The position numbers were made by a program, and so were the translations under genes. Below the pieces are notes generated by a model. The model did no database searches, was not told the DNA's origin, and saw only the letters and a list, made by a program, of their open reading frames with translations. Below, piece after piece: positions 17,480 through 26,437 of a DNA stretch of 64,000 nucleotides. The stretch is from CAZDKK01 sp964506245 (GTDB lineage Bacteria; Eisenbacteria; RBG-16-71-46; CAIMUX01; WJJG01), in the NCBI GenBank assembly GCA_964506245.1, contig CAZDKK010000013.1, forward strand, positions 1-64,000, in the 5' to 3' direction. The number at the start of each line of letters is the position of its first letter. The first letter of the stretch is position 1.

Positions 17480-18424
17480 GTGGTCAGGATGATCTGTGTT
17501 CTCGCTCTCGTGCTGGCAGTCTGGGCGCCGGCCAGCGCCGAGGAGGGCCAGCCGGCCGACTCCACGGGCTGGCAGAAGACGGCCGATCTGTCGTTCAACG
17601 TCAGCCAGTCGAGTTACAACGAAGCCTGGTCCGGCAGCGAGTCCGGAGCGGCGGCGTTCACCTTCCTGGGGAATCTGAAGGCCGAGAAGCAGCTCAGCCC
17701 GAAGTTCAACACGCGCAACACGCTGAATCTCAACTACGGCATGACCCACAGCCAGCAACGCGACGCGGAGGGCAAGCACCACTGGATGTCCCCGGTCAAG
17801 TCGAGCGACCGCATCTTCTTCGAGAGCCTGCTGCGCATGACACTCGGAATTGTGGTCGACCCCTACGCCAGCTTCACGTTCGAGAGCCAGTTTTACAATC
17901 CCTACGATGATCCAGCCGACAGCCTGCCCACGAAGGTCCGGCGGTACATCGATCCCATGGTGCTGAGCGAGGCTGCCGGCGTGGGCCGCACGATCGCCAA
18001 GAACGACCGCGCGGAGTTGTTGTCCCGCGTCGGTCTAAGCGTGCGCGAGCACATCAGCAAGGACGTCTTGAGCGTCGAGCCCGAGGAGACCGAGACCAAT
18101 ACACTGACCGACGGGGGCATCGAGTGGGTCACCGACTACTCCCAGACCTTCAGCAGCACGCTCAAGTACGTCAGCAAGCTGAGAACCTTCAAGGCGCTGT
18201 TCAACTCCAAGGACGACCAGTGGAAGGGCACGCCGCTGGAAGGCACACCGGTAGAAGACTACTGGAAGACCGTTGACGTCGCCTGGGAGAACACCTTGTC
18301 GGCTGCCGTCACCAAGTACGTCCAGGTGTCTCTGTTCGCCGAGCTGCTCTACGACAAGGAGGTCGATCTGCGCGGCCGGTTCCGGGAGGTTCTCGGACTG
18401 GGCCTGACCTACAAGCTCTTCTGA
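17480..18424 (+). CDS. DUF3078-family outer-membrane protein
   Basis: Protein of 314 residues. GTG 17480 is six bases after a strong AAAGGAGG; ATG 17489 is a weaker alternative. A signal peptide ends PASAEEG. The opening GWQKTADLSFNVSQSSYNEAWSGSESG, long amphipathic strands and the C-terminal LGLTYKLF (final Phe, as in outer-membrane beta-barrels) match DUF3078, a family known mostly from Bacteroidetes. Role unknown. It lies upstream of the pst operon on the same strand but is separated by a hairpin, so it is probably a separate transcript. Confidence 0.75.
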   Translation: MVRMICVLALVLAVWAPASAEEGQPADSTGWQKTADLSFNVSQSSYNEAWSGSESGAAAFTFLGNLKAEKQLSPKFNTRNTLNLNYGMTHSQQRDAEGKHHWMSPVKSSDRIFFESLLRMTLGIVVDPYASFTFESQFYNPYDDPADSLPTKVRRYIDPMVLSEAAGVGRTIAKNDRAELLSRVGLSVREHISKDVLSVEPEETETNTLTDGGIEWVTDYSQTFSSTLKYVSKLRTFKALFNSKDDQWKGTPLEGTPVEDYWKTVDVAWENTLSAAVTKYVQVSLFAELLYDKEVDLRGRFREVLGLGLTYKLF

Positions 18425-18438
18425 TCCCGGTGGATGCG

Positions 18439-18466
18439 GCGGCCGGGGCGCCCGTGCCCCGGCCGC
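18439..18466 (+). terminator. GC-rich hairpin terminator after the DUF3078 gene
   Basis: A perfect 11-base stem (GCGGCCGGGGC pairing with GCCCCGGCCGC) with a six-base loop begins 15 bases after the stop codon. No T-run follows. It separates the DUF3078 gene from the pst operon. Confidence 0.65.
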
Positions 18467-18662
18467 GCCCTCGTCGCTCGACCCCGTCCCGAGGCGCCAC
18501 GGCTTCGCCTCCACGCCTGGGCCCGGGGTGCGTCTCCTCCCTTCCTCACTCGCCGGTTTCTCGCGCGTCCCTAACCGATCGCTCATGAACCCCTGGCATG
18601 CTCCACGAACGATGAGCGGTTCGCATTGCCCAGACAAGGACCTCACAGAAGGAGAACAGACC

Positions 18663-19496
18663 ATGCGCAGTACCTCCCGAGTCCTGACCGTCGCGGCGAT
18701 CCTGCTCGCGGCGGTCGGGGGAGCGGTGGCTCAGAGCAGTGACCAGATCGTGGTGGACGGATCGACCACGGTGGGTCCGATCGCCAAGGCATTCGCCGAG
18801 TACTACATGCAGATGCACCCCGGGGTGAACATCACCGTCAGCGAGTCGGGCAGCGGCAACGGAGCCAAGGCTCTGATCAACAGCACCTGCCAGGTAGCCG
18901 ACATGTCACGCTTCATGAAGGACACGGAGTTCAGCGCGGCGGTCGAGAAGGGCGTCCTACCGGTCCCCCACGTGGTCGCGATGGACGGCATCGCCGTGAT
19001 CGTCCACCCGAGCAATCCGGTCAAGGAGATCAGCACCGCGCAGGTGAAGGACATCTACGTGGGCAAGATCACGAACTGGAGCCAGCTCGGCGGTCCGAAC
19101 AAGGAGATCGTCGTTGTGGGTCGGGACACCAACAGCGGAACCTACGAGAGCTTCGAGAACCTTGTCCTGAAGGGTGAGAAGATGGTCGAGCGGGTGGAGC
19201 ACCTCGGCAGCAACGGCGCCATCCGCCAGAAGGTCCAGAGCACGGCGGCGGCGATCGGCTACGTCGGCCTGGGCTTCGCGGACGCGTCGGTCAAGGCCTT
19301 GGTGGTCAACGGCGTGCCGTGCGACCGCCAGACGGTAACCTCCGGGAGGTATCCCATCGCCCGGCCGCTGTTCATGTTCACGAACGGCTACCCGCAGCTT
19401 GGCGGTCACCTGCACCAGTTCGTCACGCTCTACCTGACCCGCAAGGGACAGGAGATCGTCGAGTCGATCGGCTTCGTCCCCGTGACCTCCTACTAG
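18663..19496 (+). CDS. pstS: Phosphate ABC transporter substrate-binding protein PstS
   Basis: Periplasmic phosphate-binding protein of 277 residues. ATG 18663 follows AGAAGGAGAACAGACC and opens a signal peptide ending GGAVAQ. Phosphate-binding signatures are present: DGSTTVGPIAKAFAEYY, SESGSGNGAKAL, GRDTNSGTYESFENLVL and AAIGYVGLGF. It is first in the operon pstS-pstC-pstA-pstB-phoU. The 200 bases upstream (18467-18662) must contain the promoter; I could not identify a PhoB box by eye. Confidence 0.95.
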   Translation: MRSTSRVLTVAAILLAAVGGAVAQSSDQIVVDGSTTVGPIAKAFAEYYMQMHPGVNITVSESGSGNGAKALINSTCQVADMSRFMKDTEFSAAVEKGVLPVPHVVAMDGIAVIVHPSNPVKEISTAQVKDIYVGKITNWSQLGGPNKEIVVVGRDTNSGTYESFENLVLKGEKMVERVEHLGSNGAIRQKVQSTAAAIGYVGLGFADASVKALVVNGVPCDRQTVTSGRYPIARPLFMFTNGYPQLGGHLHQFVTLYLTRKGQEIVESIGFVPVTSY

Positions 19497-19514
19497 ACGC
19501 GAGGAGGCTGGCCC

Positions 19515-20702
19515 ATGGCGGCTCCCGCGGTCCCCATCGCCCCCGCCCCCACCGGGCCCTTGAGATCCCTGCGGGCCCTGCGCGGCGACCTGCTCCTGAG
19601 CGAGCGCCGGCGCCGCACCCGGAGGGCCTCGGGCGCCATGGGCCAGGGTCTCCTGTTCGCCGTCACCTCGAGCTCGGCGATCGCCGTCCTGTTCATCTTC
19701 TACTTCATCTTCCGCGATGCCCTGCCCTTCTTTCGGCTGGAGGGCATCGCGGAGTTCCTGGGCAGCACGCGCTGGTTTCCTTCTTCCTCGCCCGCCGAGT
19801 TCGGCGCCCTGGCGATCTTCTTCGGCAGCCTGCTGGTGACGCTCGGCGCGATCGCGGTCGCCATTCCCCTGGGCGTGTCAGCAGCCGTGTGTCTGAGTGA
19901 CATCCTGCCCTTCAGCCTGCGCCAGGCCGTCAAGCCGGTGATCGAGATCCTGGCTGCCATCCCCTCGGTGGCCTACGGCTTCTTCGCGCTGGTGGTCTTC
20001 GCGCCGTACCTGCAGGCGAGTGGCGGCAAGATCCTGGCGAGCTGTGCCTGGGTGGTGGGCGTCCCCGTGCTCGGGCTCGGGGTCGCGGTAGCCGGCGACC
20101 TGCTGGCCGGACGAGCCAAGGCGCATCGCACCATCGTGCGGACGCTCACCTACGTCGTCCTCGGCGCGGCGGCCCTGCTGCTGCTGCTCGCCGCCGGTCG
20201 GGTTCTCGGGAGCCTCGAGATCACCAGCGGCACGAACGCGCTGAACGTCGCGGTGGTCCTGGGCATCATGGCGCTGCCCACGGTCGTCAGCGTCTCGGAG
20301 GACGCGCTCCAGGCGGCTGGCCGCGAGCTGCGCGAGGGCAGCTACGCCCTCGGCGCCACCCGGGCCGAGACCATCACGCGCGTCGTCATCCCCGCAGCCG
20401 CCAGCGGGATCGCGGCCGCGGTCATCCTGGGCATCATGCGCGTGATCGGCGAGACGATGGTCGTCTGGATGGCCTCGGGCAACGCGGCCCAGATTCCGTC
20501 ACCCTGGTTCAACCTGCTCGAGCCGATCCGCACGCTCACGGCGACGATCGCAGGGGACATGGGTGAGGCCGATCACGTCACCGGCTCGGGGCGCTACCAC
20601 GTGCTCTTCGCCATGGCGATGTCCCTGTTGGTCATCTCGTTCGCCTGCAACCTTGCGAGCGAGTGGATCGTGCAACGCCAGCACAAGCGGCGGGGCAAGT
20701 AG
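19515..20702 (+). CDS. pstC: Phosphate ABC transporter permease PstC
   Basis: Inner-membrane permease of 395 residues, somewhat longer than the usual 300-320. An N-terminal cytoplasmic Arg-rich tail precedes the first membrane segment (LFAVTSSSAIAVLFIFYFIF). The EAA-type ABC-permease loop is visible as ALQAAGRELREGSYALGATRAETI with VIPAAASGIAAAVILG. An extra pair of hydrophobic segments (LASCAWVVGVPVLGLGVAVAG and TYVVLGAAALLLLLAAG) lies in the middle. It starts 18 bases after pstS and ends three bases before the pstA start. Works with PstA and PstB. Confidence 0.93.
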   Translation: MAAPAVPIAPAPTGPLRSLRALRGDLLLSERRRRTRRASGAMGQGLLFAVTSSSAIAVLFIFYFIFRDALPFFRLEGIAEFLGSTRWFPSSSPAEFGALAIFFGSLLVTLGAIAVAIPLGVSAAVCLSDILPFSLRQAVKPVIEILAAIPSVAYGFFALVVFAPYLQASGGKILASCAWVVGVPVLGLGVAVAGDLLAGRAKAHRTIVRTLTYVVLGAAALLLLLAAGRVLGSLEITSGTNALNVAVVLGIMALPTVVSVSEDALQAAGRELREGSYALGATRAETITRVVIPAAASGIAAAVILGIMRVIGETMVVWMASGNAAQIPSPWFNLLEPIRTLTATIAGDMGEADHVTGSGRYHVLFAMAMSLLVISFACNLASEWIVQRQHKRRGK

Positions 20703-20704
20703 CC

Positions 20705-22066
20705 ATGCAGCTCGCCACCCGCAGACTCCTGGATCGCTCCTTCACAGTGCTGGCCTTCCTCTCCATCGCCCTGATGGCTGCCTCGCTGCTCGTCATCCTG
20801 ACCCCGATCTTCGGCCGGGGGATGGGCGCGATGGTGTTCAAGGGCACGATCGAGTTCCGCCTGATGCAGCTCGAGAAGTTCGAGCGGGGTGACCGAGGGG
20901 CGATCGAGGCTGAGCGCGCACTCGCCCTCCATGCCCGCCGGCCCGTCTACGATCTGCTGGCCGGATTCGAGCAGGAGTCGGCCAGGCTGGATCCCGCCGA
21001 CCAGCAGAAGTATCGCGATCGCCTCCAGGAGCTCTCGGAAGCGCTGCGCGAGCTTCTGGGGCCCGCTCCCGGCGAAGCGCGGCCCGTTCTCCCGCGGCGG
21101 CAATACGGCCAGACCCGCTGGGATCGGGCTCTCGTCAAGCAGCAGCTCGTCCTGCACAAGATCGAATACGACTACTCCGACCCCTCCGTCATGGGCGTCC
21201 GCGTTCTCGTTCCCCGCGCAAGGGACTTCGCGGGCACATCGCTGGAGCCGCTCTTCGCCTACATCGAAACCCACCTGGCCGACATGCTCCGCCCTCGGTG
21301 GACCATCTACGGTGGCTTCCTGACCGATGCGCCTCTCGACTCGCACATGTTCGGCGGCATCTGGCCCGAGGTCCTGGGCACTTTCTACCTCACCCTCGGC
21401 GCCATGGTCTTCGCCCTGCCGATGGGCGTCATCTCCGCCATCTACTTCGTCGAGTACGCGCGCGCGGGCCGGCTGATCAGCTTCCTTCGCACCTGCGTCA
21501 GCACCCTCGCCGGCGTGCCGAGCATCGTTTTCGCGCTCTTCGGTCTGGCATTCTTCATCAACTCGCTCAAGCTGACCGAGGGCAAGAGCTTGCTGGCCGG
21601 TTCGCTCACCTTGGGCTGCCTCGTTCTGCCGACCGTCATTCGGGCCGCGGAGGAGGCAATTCGCGCGGTCCCGGACACGTACAAGGAGGCCGCCCTGAGC
21701 CTGGGCGCCGGACGCTGGCATACGGTCATCACCGTGATCCTGCCGGCGGCCCTCCCCGGCATTCTCACCGGCACGGTGATCAGCATGGGGCGCGCGGCTG
21801 GGGAGACCGCGCCGATCATCTTCACCGCTGCAGTGAGTGTTGGCCAGCCGCTCAACCTCTTCACAGGTCGATTCTGGGAAATCCTCTCCCAACCGACACC
21901 CGCGCTGTCCTGGAATGTGTACAACCTGTGCACGGAGCACGAGGCGGTCGACGAGATCCGCCATGTGCAATACGGCATGGTGCTCGCCCTGGTGTTGCTG
22001 GTGCTCCTGCTCAATGCCGCAGCCATCATCTTGCGGGCACGGGTGGCGAAGAAACTGAGGGGCTGA
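20705..22066 (+). CDS. pstA: Phosphate ABC transporter permease PstA with large extracytoplasmic insertion
   Basis: Permease of 453 residues, well above the usual 280-300. The extra length is an insertion of about 170 residues between the first membrane segment (VLAFLSIALMAASLLVILTP) and the second (GTFYLTLGAMVFALPMGVIS). It is charged, helical-looking and should lie in the periplasm. The ABC permease loop follows (AAEEAIRAVPDTYKEAALSLGAGRWHTV). ATG 20705 is three bases after the pstC stop, and its own stop is two bases before pstB. Some PstA proteins carry N-terminal periplasmic extensions; this one is especially long. Confidence 0.92.
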   Translation: MQLATRRLLDRSFTVLAFLSIALMAASLLVILTPIFGRGMGAMVFKGTIEFRLMQLEKFERGDRGAIEAERALALHARRPVYDLLAGFEQESARLDPADQQKYRDRLQELSEALRELLGPAPGEARPVLPRRQYGQTRWDRALVKQQLVLHKIEYDYSDPSVMGVRVLVPRARDFAGTSLEPLFAYIETHLADMLRPRWTIYGGFLTDAPLDSHMFGGIWPEVLGTFYLTLGAMVFALPMGVISAIYFVEYARAGRLISFLRTCVSTLAGVPSIVFALFGLAFFINSLKLTEGKSLLAGSLTLGCLVLPTVIRAAEEAIRAVPDTYKEAALSLGAGRWHTVITVILPAALPGILTGTVISMGRAAGETAPIIFTAAVSVGQPLNLFTGRFWEILSQPTPALSWNVYNLCTEHEAVDEIRHVQYGMVLALVLLVLLLNAAAIILRARVAKKLRG

Positions 22067-22068
22067 TC

Positions 22069-22893
22069 ATGGCGGACAACAGACTCGCCCTCGTCGTTCC
22101 GGGGCGCAAGTCCGAGATCCCGGCCGACGCGCCGCAGAGAGATCCCGTGGTGGTTGCGGAAGAGTTCTCGATCTACTACGGCGGCAACGAGGCCGTCTGC
22201 AAGGTCTCGTTCCAGGTGCCCCGCAATCTCGTCACGGCCGTGATCGGTCCGAGTGGCTGCGGCAAGAGCACCCTCTTGCGGGCCATCAACCGCATGAACG
22301 ACTTGATCCCGCGCTGCCACACGCGGGGGCGCCTGATCTTCGACGGGCAGGACGTCTATGGCGCCAAGGTGGACGTGGCATCGCTGCGCCAGCGTGTGGG
22401 GATGGTCTTCCAGAAGCCCAATCCGTTCCCCAAGTCAGTCTTCGACAACGTGGCCTACGGACCGCGCATCCTCGGGGTTCGCCAGCGTCCCCGATTGACG
22501 GAGATCGTCGAACGCAGCCTGCGGCGCTCTGCCTTGTGGGACGAGGTCAAGGACCGGCTGGGCGACAACGCGCTGGGTCTTTCCGGGGGGCAGCAGCAGC
22601 GCCTGTGCATCGCCCGGGCCCTGGCGGTCGATCCGGATGTGCTGCTCATGGACGAGCCCACATCGGCACTCGATCCCAAGTCGACGGCCCACATCGAAGA
22701 CCTGATCGGCGAGCTGCGGGGGCAGTACTCCATCGCGATCGTCACGCATAACATGCAGCAGGCAGCCCGCGTTTCGGACTTCACCGCCTTCCTTTACGAG
22801 GGGTGGCTCATCGAGTACGGTCTCACCGAGCAGATCTTCACAAAGCCGGCCAAGAAGCAGACCGAAGACTACATCACGGGCCGCTTCGGATAG
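22069..22893 (+). CDS. pstB: Phosphate ABC transporter ATPase PstB
   Basis: ATP-binding subunit of 274 residues. Walker A GPSGCGKST, Q-loop FQKPNPFPKSVFDNVAYGPR (the NPFPKS sequence is typical of PstB), ABC signature LSGGQQQR, Walker B LLMDEPTSALD, and switch histidine in IVTHNMQQAARVSD. The C-terminus TEDYITGRFG is the usual PstB ending. ATG 22069 follows the pstA stop with two bases between. Confidence 0.96.
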   Translation: MADNRLALVVPGRKSEIPADAPQRDPVVVAEEFSIYYGGNEAVCKVSFQVPRNLVTAVIGPSGCGKSTLLRAINRMNDLIPRCHTRGRLIFDGQDVYGAKVDVASLRQRVGMVFQKPNPFPKSVFDNVAYGPRILGVRQRPRLTEIVERSLRRSALWDEVKDRLGDNALGLSGGQQQRLCIARALAVDPDVLLMDEPTSALDPKSTAHIEDLIGELRGQYSIAIVTHNMQQAARVSDFTAFLYEGWLIEYGLTEQIFTKPAKKQTEDYITGRFG

Positions 22894-22934
22894 CCCCGAT
22901 CGGTCAGAGAGCGTGAGACCGGGGAGGATAGCCA

Positions 22935-23636
22935 ATGTCGATGCACTTGCTGCGCGAGATCGAGGAGCTCAAACGACGGATTCTGTCGTTGTGCGCGGTC
23001 GTCGAGGAGAGCGTTCAGAAGGCCGTCGCCGCGCTCGAGAACCGGGACCTCGCGCTGGCGCGCGAAGTGATCGACGACGACTGCCAGATCGACCAGCTCG
23101 AGGTCCAGGTCGAAGAGGAGTGCCTGAAGACCCTGGCCCTGCACCAACCGGTGGCGGTCGACCTCCGGTACGTCATCGCCGTCCTCAAGATCAACAACGA
23201 CCTCGAGCGGATCGGCGACATGGCGGTGAACATCGCCGAACGGGCGGAGGCGCTCTGCCAGCTTCCCGAGATCTCCGCCCCCCTCAACTTCGATGAGCTG
23301 TCGGTGCGCACGCGCGAGATGCTGCGGGTCAGCCTGGACGCGTTGATGAACAACGACGTCAAACGGGCGCAGGAGGTCATGAAGCTCGAGGTCCGGGTCA
23401 ACGAGCTCGATCGCCAGAACCATCGGCAGGTGCTCGACGCGATCCGCGCCCGTCCGGATCTGGCCGAGCCGCTCATGGCCTACCGCGCCGCCAGCCGGCA
23501 CTTGGAACGGATCGGTGACTACGCCACCAACATCGCCGAGGACGTGATCTACATGATCGAGGGATGGATTGTGCGACATGGCGGGCGGGGCTGGCAGGCA
23601 GCGGCGGACAGCACTGGCGAGACCCCGGAATCATGA
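22935..23636 (+). CDS. phoU: Phosphate signalling protein PhoU
   Basis: All-helical protein of 233 residues with two PhoU repeats, each with an (E/D)xxxD-type metal-binding segment (AREVIDDDCQIDQLEVQVEEECLK; ERIGDMAVNIAE and ERIGDYATNIAEDVIYM). It links the Pst transporter to PhoR and restrains phosphate uptake when phosphate is plentiful. It is last in the pst operon, behind GGGGAGGATAGCCA. The C-terminal tail after VRHGGRGW is low-complexity. It is convergent with the frameshifted glycosidase, 61 bases away. Confidence 0.94.
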   Translation: MSMHLLREIEELKRRILSLCAVVEESVQKAVAALENRDLALAREVIDDDCQIDQLEVQVEEECLKTLALHQPVAVDLRYVIAVLKINNDLERIGDMAVNIAERAEALCQLPEISAPLNFDELSVRTREMLRVSLDALMNNDVKRAQEVMKLEVRVNELDRQNHRQVLDAIRARPDLAEPLMAYRAASRHLERIGDYATNIAEDVIYMIEGWIVRHGGRGWQAAADSTGETPES

Positions 23637-23697
23637 CCTCCGTGACCCGGTCGTGGTGTCTGAGGCCCTTCCCAGGATCTCATCCGATCGGCGCGCA

Positions 23698-25309
23698 TCA
23701 ACGGACGAGGGTGAACCGCGCGGCGCTCGACCCCGCCCACGTCTGCACGCGCACCGCGTAGATGCCACCGGGCCATCCCGCGGTGTCGAGCGTCCACCGC
23801 TGCCATCCGGGGTCGCACACGTCCAGCGCCTCGCTCCGGTGGAGGCGTCCTTGCACGTCGTAGACTTGCACGGCAGCGTCCGCGGACTCCCCCAGCCACA
23901 CGTCCATGGCTGCAACCGTCGTGACCGGGTTGGCCAGCCAGGCGATCGCGGGTCGCGCTTGCCGCGGGTTCCCTCCGATGCTGCCGACCTCGGGGGCCCC
24001 CGCGTACGCGCTCGCGACGGCGTAGGCCTGCGCCCTCCACAGCCGGGAGAGATCGCCCGTCTCCGGACCGCCGAAGATGCCCCAGCGCGCCCAGCCGCCG
24101 GCCTCCCGCTTGTCGATCCAGCGAAAGACGCATCCCCCGAGGGTGAGGCCGTAGTTGGCCCAGATCAGACTCCAGGCCGCCGCGATCTCGGCCGCCTTTG
24201 TAGGGTCCTGCGACGGGTCGTTGAACTCGGAGATGCCTCCGGCGATCTCCCACCATCCGCGAGGGCCGAACTCCGCCAGGAGGATGGGCTTGTCATACGC
24301 ATACGTCGTGCAGTACCCGCGATAGCTGTCCAGCCCGCCCGCGAGCAGGTCTCCGTACATGTTGCTGCCGTAGAAGTCGAGGCTGGGCACGTGCAGGGGC
24401 AAGTAGGCCTGCTGGTCTCCGGGGTCGTAGATGGGCAGGAGCGACGCCCCTGCATATCCCACCGGATGAACCGGATCGACCGTCTTGGCATACTGCACCA
24501 ACGTCTCGAGGAACTCGAAGAACTGGACGCGCTGCACGGCGGTCCAGTGGGACCGCAGGTTGAAGTACACCTCGTTGCCGAGTAGCCAGCCGAGCACGTG
24601 CGGCTCGCCCCGGAAGGTCTCCATGAAAGAGCGCAGGTCGTTGCGCAGGGCCTGCTGCGCCAGAGGATCCGGGTATCGTGGGGCGAAGTCCGCGGAGGTC
24701 GGAAGCCAGTATCCCACGAGGGCGTAGGCGTCGCTGGACGCGAGCTGGTCCAGCCGCCGAAAGGTGCACTCGTTGCCCCACGTGCGCACGCAGTTCGCGC
24801 GGAGGGCCGGAAGCAGGGTGATGAGATCCTCGGCCTCGAACTCGGAGTTACGCACGCCGTAGCCGGCGCCCACGACCGGAAACCCGTGGCCGTTCACGAG
24901 CAGCCTCGCACCGTGCGGATCGAAGATGCCCCCGGCGATCTCGATCGCCGGCAGCGGCAGGGCGGGCCGATCGAAGATGAGCTGGATGTTGTCGAGGCAG
25001 ACAATCTGCGGGGAACCGGGTTCCAGCACAACGCTGAAGAGAGACCAGACGTCGGCCAGCTGCCCTGGATTCGTGATCGGAAGCTCGTACGCTTGCCACT
25101 CGCTTCCCAGGGAGACGCGCTGGAGATGGGAGTTGTTGATGTACTCGACCTTGATCTGGGAGCCGCCTCCCCCCTCCCGCCTGGCCAGGAACCGGACCGC
25201 CGTGGCCCCCGAGAGGTCCAGGCCGGGCGAGGTCCAGCTGCTGTCGTCATGGAGCCAGCAGAAGGATCGCGGGCAGAAGCCACGCCGGTCGAACAGGGCG
25301 CAAGCGCAT
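23698..25309 (-). pseudogene. Frameshifted secreted glycoside hydrolase (clan GH-A-like) with sorting domain
   Basis: A coherent reading frame runs from about 25290 to 23698. It contains part of a carbohydrate-binding jelly-roll (SSWTSPGLDLSGATAVRFL to IVCLDNIQLIF), a TIM-barrel domain with likely acid/base Glu in WLLGNE and nucleophile Glu in ILLAEFGPRGWW, and a C-terminal sorting domain (VQVYDVQGRLHRSE, WPGGIYAVRV, FTLVR). That frame has no signal peptide. In another frame, ATG 25309, behind the excellent ribosome site GGAAGGAGGTAGAC, starts a textbook signal peptide (MRLRPVRPAWLLPAILLLAP). It hits TGA at 25249-25247, just where the enzyme frame begins. A one-base indel, or a deletion removing the start of the jelly-roll, joins the two. 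A sequencing error is the alternative. Confidence 0.75.
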
Positions 25310-25378
25310 CGTCTACCTCCTTCCCTCGCACCTGTGACCGCGTTACCCGGGTGGGTCGCCATCCTCCGGCGAGGGGCA

Positions 25379-26437
25379 TCAGCAGATCCGCGGCAGTCCC
25401 GCGCCCGAGAGCAGGTCCAGCGGCCGTTCCACCCCCAGCGCATTGACGAGGCCGACCGGCGCCCGCTCGTCTCCGCCCGCGGCCACATGCCCGATGCGGG
25501 CGGCGTCACGCCCATCGGCGCGGGCCCGCAGGACCGCGAGCGCGCGCTCCGCATCGCCCTCCGCGACCCAGACGAGCGCCCGCCCCTCGCACGGCACGGC
25601 CAGGGGATCGAGCCCGAGCAGCTCGCACACCGCCCGAACCTGCGGCCGCACGGGGACGTCCGGCTCGCGCAGCACGATGCGCAGACCCGTGCGCTGCGCC
25701 ACCTCGTGGCAGGTCGTCACGACACCGCCACGCGTAGGGTCGTGCATGACGCGCACGCCGATCCCGGCGGCGAAGAGCGCCTCGGTCAGGCCGTTCAGCG
25801 GGGCGCAATCGGACCGCAGCCCTTCTCCCTCCAGACCGTGGCGGCAGGCCATGATCGTCGCCCCATGATCCCCGATCGGCCCGGACACCAGCAGCGCGTC
25901 ACCCGGCCGGATGCGCGCGTCGGTGACGTCGCGCCCCACCGGCATGAGGCCGAGCCCGGCGGTGGTGATGTAGATCCTGTCACCCTTGCCGTGCGGCACG
26001 ACCTTCGTGTCGCCCGCCACGATCTCGACACCCGCCTCGGCGGCCGCCTGCCGAGCCCCTTCGGCGCAGCGGCGCAGGAGCTCGCCCTCGGCCCCTTCCT
26101 CGAGCACCAGCGCCCATGTGAGGAAGAGCGGCCGCGCCCCGGCCACGGCCAGGTCGTTCACGGTCCCACAGACGGAGAGATAGCCGACGTCGCCACCCGG
26201 GAAGATGGGCGGGTCCACGACGAAGGCATCGGTGGTCAGCACCGGACGGCAGTCCGCCGGCAGCGGGGGCAGGACGGCCGAGTCGGAGAGCGCAGCCAAG
26301 CGCGGGTTATCGAACGCCGGCAGGAAGAGCTTGCGCACCAGATCCTGTGTAAGTCGCCCGCCGGAACCGTGCGCCAGGAGGATGCGCTCCGGAGCATGCC
26401 CTTCCGCCCTCGCCTGGACAACGTCAGGATCGTTCAC
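25379..26437 (-). CDS. hypE: Hydrogenase maturation protein HypE
   Basis: Protein of 352 residues that dehydrates the carbamoyl group on its own C-terminal cysteine to make the cyanide ligand of the NiFe centre. The required C-terminal PRIC is present (Cys352). Other signatures: LLAHGSGGR near the N-terminus, TTDAFVVDPPIFPGGDVG, GDTKVV, SGPIGDHGATIM and HDPTRGG. The start is GTG 26437, overlapping the hypD stop by four bases. Last hyp gene in the hydrogenase operon. Confidence 0.96.
   Translation of the reverse strand: MNDPDVVQARAEGHAPERILLAHGSGGRLTQDLVRKLFLPAFDNPRLAALSDSAVLPPLPADCRPVLTTDAFVVDPPIFPGGDVGYLSVCGTVNDLAVAGARPLFLTWALVLEEGAEGELLRRCAEGARQAAAEAGVEIVAGDTKVVPHGKGDRIYITTAGLGLMPVGRDVTDARIRPGDALLVSGPIGDHGATIMACRHGLEGEGLRSDCAPLNGLTEALFAAGIGVRVMHDPTRGGVVTTCHEVAQRTGLRIVLREPDVPVRPQVRAVCELLGLDPLAVPCEGRALVWVAEGDAERALAVLRARADGRDAARIGHVAAGGDERAPVGLVNALGVERPLDLLSGAGLPRIC

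Noticed and set aside
18467..18662. PhoB box upstream of pstS
   Set aside because: Expected from biology, but no convincing direct repeat of the CTGTCA type was visible by eye.
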